A stretch of DNA of 64,000 nucleotides from Haloarcula rubra (GTDB lineage: Archaea; Halobacteriota; Halobacteria; Halobacteriales; Haloarculaceae). The first letter of the stretch is position 1, and every line of letters starts with the position of its first letter. The position numbers were made by a program, and so were the translations under genes. The DNA is taken from assembly GCF_019599465.1 (NCBI RefSeq), contig NZ_RKLR01000006.1, positions 1 through 64,000 on the forward strand, read 5' to 3'. The notes below the pieces were generated by a model. The model saw nothing but the letters and a program-made list of their open reading frames with translations. It made no database searches and was not told the DNA's origin. This document shows positions 61,834 to 64,000 of this stretch, in pieces.

Positions 61834-63468
61834 ATGTCGTCAGACGACATACACGATGTGGACGGCGTCGGCGAGCAAAGTGAAGACAGAATCGAGACGA
61901 CCAGACGAACGTTGATGGGTTGTATCGGTGGACTGACGTCGATGTTGGCGGGCTGTGTCAGTTCGGACAAAAAGTTCTACTCGATACCGTCGTCCGAATT
62001 CGAGAGCATGGAGTCAACTGCCGTCGCTCGCGAATTCGACGGCGACGTCGACTTCAACGGAAACGACATCCTCGATGTCGGAACTATCCGAGGCGGGACG
62101 ACCATCGAAGAGGCTTCCATCGATAGCTGGAACGTCGTGGACGTCGGCGAGCTGGGTGTCGAACCCGGCAGTGACACCGACCTCGGCGCGGCTATCGACC
62201 AACACTTCGACCGTGACGACATCGAGAGCACGATGTATTACCTCTCCGAGGGGACCTACACGTGGAACACGCCCGTCACGTCCCGGTCGTTCGAAGGGTT
62301 CGGTATCGTCGGGAAGCCACAGGCACGGGTTCGGTGTACGAACGTCGATATGCCGTACTTCATCAGTCTCGGCACCGAATCGTCGAACAACGCGGACATA
62401 TTCATCGCACGTAACGTCACGTTCGACATCAACAAGGAGAACGTGGCCGCCTCGGCTATTCTGGCCTCTGTCGACGAGTATCTCGAAATCGATAACTGCG
62501 AACTCGACGGCCAGATCGACCGCATCGTCCCACCCTTCTACTCCTTCGTCCCGACGCTGCTGTCCGAGAGCGGGACGGGGTACGTGTCCCTCACGATGAC
62601 CGACGGGTCGTTCTTCGACCCCGGTCTCAACGAACAGTCCCATCCGATGGGTCTGGCGATCGAAGGGACGCACAAGGGGTATCTCATCGTCGAGAACACC
62701 GACATCGAAGGGTTCGTCAACAACGGCATCTACTCGGCCGGACACAACGGCAAAGTCGCCATCCGAAACACGTCGATCAAGAACTGTGGCGCCGGGATGC
62801 TCCGTCTGGGTGACGGCGACTACGCCTACAAGTGCGCACTCGTCAACGACGACGCCGAGGACCGCGGGTACTCCTACGCCGCCCTCTGGGTGACTAACGC
62901 CGAGCACGCCGTCGCGGACAGCATCAAAATCGTCTCACGACAGAGCACCCCTTCTGAACTCGTCAGGGTGAACTCCGATGCCGACCACTGCGAACTGACC
63001 AACATCGACATCCGAAGCGAGGCTAACCAGTACATCTTTGAGTTCACTGGCAGCGGTCAGGACACCGGGCAGGTCGTCGCCTCCAACTGGACGATAACCG
63101 ACACGGGAAGCGCGCAGTCGAACGCTCAACTCGGCCGCATCGCCCGACCGAACGTGATTCTGGAGAACTGGGACCTCACCATCGATCCGGCCGGTGACGG
63201 GAAACGCCACGGCCCCATCGTCGACGCCCCGTGGGTCGACATCAAGAACTGTACGTTCACGCACACCGACGGTGGGTTCGGCCTCCTCCTAGACGATGAC
63301 GCAGACTACCTACGACTGAAAGACTGCGACTTCCAGCGCGGCCAACTCTTCCAGTACAGCCGAGCGACGACCGAGAACGCCATCGTCGCCGACAATCGGT
63401 TCATGGACGGGACCACGCTGGCGGGCGAGCAGGTGAACTGGACGACGAGAGGGCCCGGATACGAGTAA
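61834..63468 (+). CDS. Tat-exported beta-helix lipoprotein
   Basis: I chose ATG 61834 (544 residues, MSSDDIHDVDGVGEQSEDRI). The signal has twin Arg (ETTRRTLMGCIGGLTSMLAG) and the lipobox LAGC (about residue 41), so it is a lipoprotein. Residues about 70-95 read DGDVDFNGNDILDVGTIRGG, a motif repeated in the next gene. The rest is a parallel beta-helix with typical turns (VENTDIEGFVNNGIYSAGHN, VAIRNTSIKNCGAGMLRLGD). It may be a surface adhesin, or bind or cleave glycans. It is transcribed away from the sulfatase. Confidence 0.83.
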   Translation: MSSDDIHDVDGVGEQSEDRIETTRRTLMGCIGGLTSMLAGCVSSDKKFYSIPSSEFESMESTAVAREFDGDVDFNGNDILDVGTIRGGTTIEEASIDSWNVVDVGELGVEPGSDTDLGAAIDQHFDRDDIESTMYYLSEGTYTWNTPVTSRSFEGFGIVGKPQARVRCTNVDMPYFISLGTESSNNADIFIARNVTFDINKENVAASAILASVDEYLEIDNCELDGQIDRIVPPFYSFVPTLLSESGTGYVSLTMTDGSFFDPGLNEQSHPMGLAIEGTHKGYLIVENTDIEGFVNNGIYSAGHNGKVAIRNTSIKNCGAGMLRLGDGDYAYKCALVNDDAEDRGYSYAALWVTNAEHAVADSIKIVSRQSTPSELVRVNSDADHCELTNIDIRSEANQYIFEFTGSGQDTGQVVASNWTITDTGSAQSNAQLGRIARPNVILENWDLTIDPAGDGKRHGPIVDAPWVDIKNCTFTHTDGGFGLLLDDDADYLRLKDCDFQRGQLFQYSRATTENAIVADNRFMDGTTLAGEQVNWTTRGPGYE

Positions 63469-63625
63469 CTCGGTGGCTGGGTCGCTACACAGACAGTGAG
63501 CGCGGCCGAGAATGCACCCAGCCACCGGGAGATGAGAGGGCCTTCCACCGGGCCGCTCACACCTTAATTTCGCATTTAGCGATACGCTGTGGATAACAAG
63601 AAGCCCGGTTACCGTTGCATGGTAC

Positions 63626-64000
63626 ATGTCATTGAGGAATAATGATGGCAGGAGGGAACGGGAACGCGGGCGCCTTAGCGGCGACGGGCGCACACGGCGA
63701 GAGGTGCTGACGCTCGCGGGCCTACTCGGACTGCCGTGGATGGCCACCGGTGCCAGTGGCTCCCGGCCCGACGAATCGCTCGGCTCCTCGGTGCTCGACG
63801 GCGACCTGAACTTGAACCGGAACAGCATCCTGAACGTCGGCACCATCCAGATGGCGCCCGATAGGCCGGCGCTCCAGACCTCGGGAACGGGCGACGGCTC
63901 CGTCGAAATCTGGGACACGGTCGCGGACGACTGGGCCATGCGGGTGACGGAGAGTGACCCGGATGCGCCGGGGCCCGTCGAGTTCAACGCACCGATCAGC
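63626..64000 (+). CDS. Exported protein with beta-helix-type N-terminus, cut by window edge
   Basis: ATG 63626 opens 125 visible residues without stop. An Arg-rich N-terminus with TRREVLTLAGLLGLPWMATG is a Tat signal; a mature start near ASGSRPDESL follows. VLDGDLNLNRNSILNVGTIQ shares its pattern with the preceding gene (GD.....N.IL.VGTI), so both appear to be paralogues of a secreted surface-protein group. The C-terminal part lies beyond the window. Confidence 0.7.
   Translation, partial: MSLRNNDGRRERERGRLSGDGRTRREVLTLAGLLGLPWMATGASGSRPDESLGSSVLDGDLNLNRNSILNVGTIQMAPDRPALQTSGTGDGSVEIWDTVADDWAMRVTESDPDAPGPVEFNAPIS

Noticed and set aside
1-64000. tRNA or rRNA genes
   Set aside because: I looked in the gaps, especially beside the integrases, for tRNA T-loop (GGTTCRANNCC) and acceptor pairs and saw none that fold; a tRNAscan-SE run would be decisive.

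Overview
The window is haloarchaeal (class Halobacteria). The proteins are strongly acidic, coding GC and third-position GC are high, and family after family is typical of halophilic archaea: HTH_10/Bat regulators, HalOD1 output domains, DUF7344 regulators, FilR1-type regulators, Tat signals combined with lipoboxes, and archaeal TATA boxes close to start codons. The sequence does not tell me the genus.

Region 1 (about 1-24 kb) is accessory and partly decayed. It holds a transposase tail and a matching terminal repeat 2.2 kb away, a PQQ-propeller gene that has lost its signal-peptide frame, a broken exonuclease VII gene (xseA), and a metal-resistance block: a CPH-type copper P-type ATPase, a Cys-rich mini-protein, a Met-rich SHOCT protein, a membrane protein and a truncated MerB-like protein. 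Next come a broken tyrosine integrase, a broken IS1595-type element and a small gene with an in-frame stop beside an intact winged-helix regulator, with a repeat-rich operator between them. A TROVE/vWA fragment follows, then a regulator-transporter-demethylase block (HTH_10, MFS, GcvT/DmdA-like protein with a 49-residue upstream reading frame). A plasmid-like module comes next (ParA, its partner, an iteron-rich leader, a DUF6788-like protein and a tyrosine integrase), then an SDR dehydrogenase.

Region 2 (about 24-40 kb) looks chromosomal and is rich in surface and signalling functions. A MoxR ATPase faces a tightly overlapping DUF4129 / DUF7269-like / DUF58 / DUF7519-like operon. The whole locus is bracketed by two paralogous His-motif lipoproteins on outer opposite strands. 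Around it lie HTH_10 and Bat regulators, a HalOD1 protein, two DUF7344 membrane regulators and a 595-residue protein that joins twelve extracellular calcium-binding repeats to a membrane helix and a cytoplasmic winged helix.

Region 3 (about 40-64 kb) is a cell-surface polysaccharide or glycosylation locus. It contains GlmS coupled to an asparagine-synthase-like protein without the N-terminal Cys, a nucleotide-sugar dehydrogenase, two GT2 enzymes, a DUF354 protein, a GT4-like enzyme, a polytopic membrane protein, an epimerase, a DUF1616 protein, a flippase with a mucin-like tail, a sulfatase-like protein and three secreted proteins, two of them beta-helices. A single operon (UDP-sugar dehydrogenase to membrane protein) overlaps start to stop throughout. 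Together these genes could make amino sugars, oxidise and assemble them on a lipid carrier, flip the product and modify it outside; this is inferred from family membership, not shown.

Potentially novel items are the calcium-repeat/winged-helix receptor, the paired His-motif lipoproteins around the MoxR locus, the flippase-mucin fusion, and the surface proteins sharing an N-terminal 'GD...N.IL.VGTI' motif.
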